Assembly (NCBI GenBank): GCA_017408485.1
Contig: JAFQUM010000014.1
Coordinates: forward strand, 153,661-217,660
Direction of reading: 5' to 3'
Origin: Clostridia bacterium
Lineage (GTDB): Bacteria; Bacillota; Clostridia; Oscillospirales; Butyricicoccaceae
DNA length: 64,000 nucleotides
Below are positions 62,340 through 64,000 of the stretch, in pieces. Under the pieces are notes generated by a model. That model saw only the letters and a list, made by a program, of their open reading frames with translations. It did no database searches and was not told the origin of the DNA. Within the stretch, counting starts at the first letter, position 1. Every line of letters starts with the position of its first letter. The position numbers and the translations under genes are program-made.

Positions 62340-62864
62340 CTAAAAATGCAAAATTACCTTTCCTATAATTCTGTCTTTTGAAATTGCACCGATCTCGCTT
62401 AGGCGGCTATCCATTGCAATTTCGCGGTTATCGCCTAAAACGAAAAAGCACTCGGGTGGGACAGTATAAGGAAATGTGATGTTACACTGCCCTATAGATG
62501 GGTCTGTTATATATGGCTCGCTTTTTGGCAAGTTGTCAATATACAGCTTTCCTGATTCATTTATTGTTACGGCTTTTCCCTCGGTGCATACGACTCTTCG
62601 AACCAATACCTTATTATTATAATAGAAGGCAACAATGTCGCCCTCCTTTATATTATCGGTCTTGACAAGCACAAGAAGATCTCTGTCCTTAAGAGTCGGT
62701 GTCATCCCGTCACCATAATATCTTACAATGGAAAAAATATAGGTGAAAAGGGTAAAAATTAGAAGCACCGCTAAAAGCAGACTGATAGATACTTTAAGAA
62801 TAGTCTTCCCTAAAGGCGGGAGGGCTCTTCTATGCTTTCCACTTGTAGAAACCAGTCTTTTCAT
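62340..62864 (-). CDS. Catalytically degenerate signal peptidase I homolog (SipA-like pilus factor)
   Basis: 174 residues from ATG at 62864, GGAG five bases upstream. One N-terminal membrane helix precedes an S26 fold: PTLKDRDLLVLVKT, then VLVRRVVCTEGKAV, FVLGDNREIAMDSR and the RIIGKVI end. The catalytic Ser before Met is Gly here (GDGMTPT instead of GxSMxPT), read from codon GGG. The general-base Lys is Arg (VRRVV instead of VKRV). It is first in the pilus operon. Streptococcal SipA, also lacking both residues, is needed for pilus assembly; the same role is inferred. Confidence 0.85.
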   Translation of the reverse strand: MKRLVSTSGKHRRALPPLGKTILKVSISLLLAVLLIFTLFTYIFSIVRYYGDGMTPTLKDRDLLVLVKTDNIKEGDIVAFYYNNKVLVRRVVCTEGKAVTINESGKLYIDNLPKSEPYITDPSIGQCNITFPYTVPPECFFVLGDNREIAMDSRLSEIGAISKDRIIGKVILHF

Positions 62865-62876
62865 GAGTGCTCCATA

Positions 62877-62921
62877 GACACATAGTGTCAAATAAATATG
62901 ATAAATATATGAATTGTGCAA
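62877..62921 (-). promoter_or_regulatory. Candidate promoter of the pilus operon with adjacent palindrome
   Basis: Minus strand: TTGCAC (62921-62916), 17 bases, TATTTA (62898-62893). A perfect palindrome GACAC-TAT-GTGTC (62889-62877) sits at the predicted start site and could bind a regulator. Confidence 0.5.
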
Positions 62922-63115
62922 CGGCGCAGATATAACCAATATATTTTATTCTAAAAAAACAAATAAAAGCAAAAAAACAAGTGTTTTCAAGTCTTTTCAG
63001 CCTTTACAAGTCCCATTATACTACCTTTTTTAATTTTTGCAATAGGGTGAGCGAAGTATTGTGCATACTTTATTAAAAGCTTTGAATAATATTCACTATT
63101 AACAATTACTTTCCC

Positions 63116-63213
63116 AAAAATCGACATAGGATCTGTAGTGAAGAGTGAATAGTGAAGAGTGAATAGTGAATAAGTAAAAATCGACATCCTTCTTACGAAG
63201 AATGTCGATTTTT
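63116..63213. repeat. Repeat cluster with tandem 14-mers and a strong hairpin
   Basis: AAAAATCGACAT occurs at 63116-63127 and 63176-63187 and inverted at 63202-63213. The last two form a 17-position hairpin (one mismatch) with T runs on both sides, able to terminate either strand. Between the direct copies is a tandem repeat of AGTGAAGAGTGAAT (2.4 units, 63137-63170). The gap 62922-63328 holds no gene. Confidence 0.75.
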
Positions 63214-63328
63214 GTCTATGGGCTACAAAAAAGATATTTTTGTCGTTTTTGCGTATGAATTTGAACCCTCACAAGTTGGTCAATTATTAACGCTAAGATA
63301 CACCTATTCAAATCTGAAAACAATATAA

Positions 63329-63712
63329 TCACATCCACCTATCCTTTGGATGTGTCTTATACCAATCTTTCAACCAAACTCTTTCTCCAAAGCCATTCGC
63401 TGTTTTATCTGTTCTTGCTTTGTGGCGAATTTCTCGCAGTGCGCTCTTCCGGTAGGACTTATCACAGTTCATAACCTCAAGAATATGGTGTGCTACCCAA
63501 AGACGAACACCACTGTTCTCGTGAGAAAGCAGTTTGCAAAACTCGTTTTTAAGGTCTGGATACTTTCGATCAATTATAGTAGCAATATTACGCATCCTTG
63601 TTACTTTACGATTATGCTCTTTGGAAAAATCTATAAAATACGCAGTTTCAGTAAATTCTTTGGGTGCCACTATATCAATTACTAATGCAATATATTCTTG
63701 TACCAAATCCAT
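63329..63712 (-). CDS. DUF2019-family protein
   Basis: 127 residues. A helical HEAT-like fold: FCKLLSHENSGVRLWVAHHILEV and SALREIRHKARTDKTANGFGERVWLKDWY resemble DUF2019, a family sometimes listed among immunity-type proteins. No toxin gene is adjacent in the window. GGTGGTGG lies upstream of the ATG. It is bounded by repeats and an IS element, so it is probably mobile or accessory. Function unknown. Confidence 0.65.
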   Translation of the reverse strand: MDLVQEYIALVIDIVAPKEFTETAYFIDFSKEHNRKVTRMRNIATIIDRKYPDLKNEFCKLLSHENSGVRLWVAHHILEVMNCDKSYRKSALREIRHKARTDKTANGFGERVWLKDWYKTHPKDRWM

Positions 63713-63819
63713 CCGACCACCACCTTTTAATTCATTATATCATATTTTTTCATTTCTTTCAATTCCTACAGAAAATGTCGTAAAATTGTTTCAATGCATT
63801 CAATATAGGAGTTGAAAAT

Positions 63820-64000
63820 ATGAGAACTTACACCCAAGAAGAAAAGCAAGCGGTTATTAACCGTGTTATATCCGGCGAACCGTCTGCGCGTATCCTCGCC
63901 GACACCGGCATGCCCAAGAGCACCTTTTACAGTTGGTTACGCATTTATCGAGAGGAGCAAAACGCTGCCAACAGGAGAACAGTGGACATCCGCAATTTTC
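63820..64000 (+). mobile_element. Start of an insertion-sequence transposase (HTH subunit, truncated by window end)
   Basis: The first 60 codons are visible from ATG at 63820 with AGGAG upstream. MRTYTQEEKQAVINRVISGE and ILADTGMPKSTFYSWLRIYR form the HTH of an IS3-type OrfA or related transposase. The rest lies beyond the window, so intactness and family cannot be judged. The left end of the element should lie in 63713-63819. Confidence 0.8.

Noticed and set aside
63137..63170. CRISPR-like array
   Set aside because: The 14-base units are adjacent with no spacers and only 2.4 copies exist.

Overview
The window looks like chromosomal DNA of a spore-forming Clostridia-type Firmicute. This is inferred from gene content: gpr, spoIIP and a GerMN lipoprotein; HrcA/CIRCE control of a hrcA-grpE-dnaK-dnaJ operon; an AUU-started infC in front of rpmI-rplT; a ThiW/CytX/ThiN thiamine salvage operon; and a sortase-built pilus locus. 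The mid-range GC and gene set would fit a gut Oscillospirales-like organism, but no rRNA is present to place it. I saw no tRNA genes, CRISPR arrays or prophage.

Layout. 1-4.2 kb: three tandem paralogous secreted lipoproteins with a papain-like (NlpC/P60-type) domain, a DUF11-like domain and a second, degenerate copy of the papain-like domain. 4.3-6.5 kb: tsaE-tsaB-rpiB-upp. 6.6-11 kb: a D,D-carboxypeptidase facing a ComEA-like gene, then a response regulator, histidine kinase and GerMN lipoprotein. 11-14.1 kb: a corrinoid uptake operon (btuF-btuC-btuD order) behind a cobalamin riboswitch with its own terminator and promoter. 14-19.3 kb: an orphan peptide-type binding lipoprotein, DegV, S20, Gpr, SpoIIP. 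19.3-20.5 kb: rpsF-ssb-rpsR.

20.5-26.2 kb is the most accessory-looking part. It holds a DUF4160/DUF2442-HTH pair whose promoter carries a palindrome between -35 and -10. Next come four tightly packed genes of unknown role (SPFH protein with zinc ribbons, four-helix membrane protein, DUF1413, zinc-ribbon/TPR/coiled-coil protein), divergent from an XRE regulator. 26.2-28.8 kb: dispersed repeats, an M23-SLH wall protein and an HD protein. 28.8-34.6 kb: a TPP riboswitch driving thiW-thiM-thiE-HAD-thiD-cytX-thiN, a salvage and uptake set that turns thiazole and pyrimidine precursors into TPP without de novo genes. 34.7-40.2 kb: a heterodimeric ABC exporter and a zinc-ribbon/DUF5685/DnaJ-like trio. 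40.3-47.8 kb (minus strand): PlsC-like acyltransferase, ClC channel and the hrcA operon. 48-50.4 kb: tadA, a YbaK-type deacylase, a flavin reductase, a probable 6S RNA and a DUF1292 gene. 50.4-51.8 kb: infC-rpmI-rplT with an attenuated leader. 51.8-53.8 kb: an NSS transporter and trmL.

53.8-62.9 kb is a complete pilus island on the minus strand. In transcription order it has a signal-peptidase-like protein lacking both catalytic residues (SipA-like), a large tip adhesin (LPETG), a major pilin (LPSTG), a class C sortase, a proline-rich Cna-B pilin (IPQTG) and a second sortase. The right edge has short repeats, a DUF2019 gene and the start of an insertion-sequence transposase cut by the window end.
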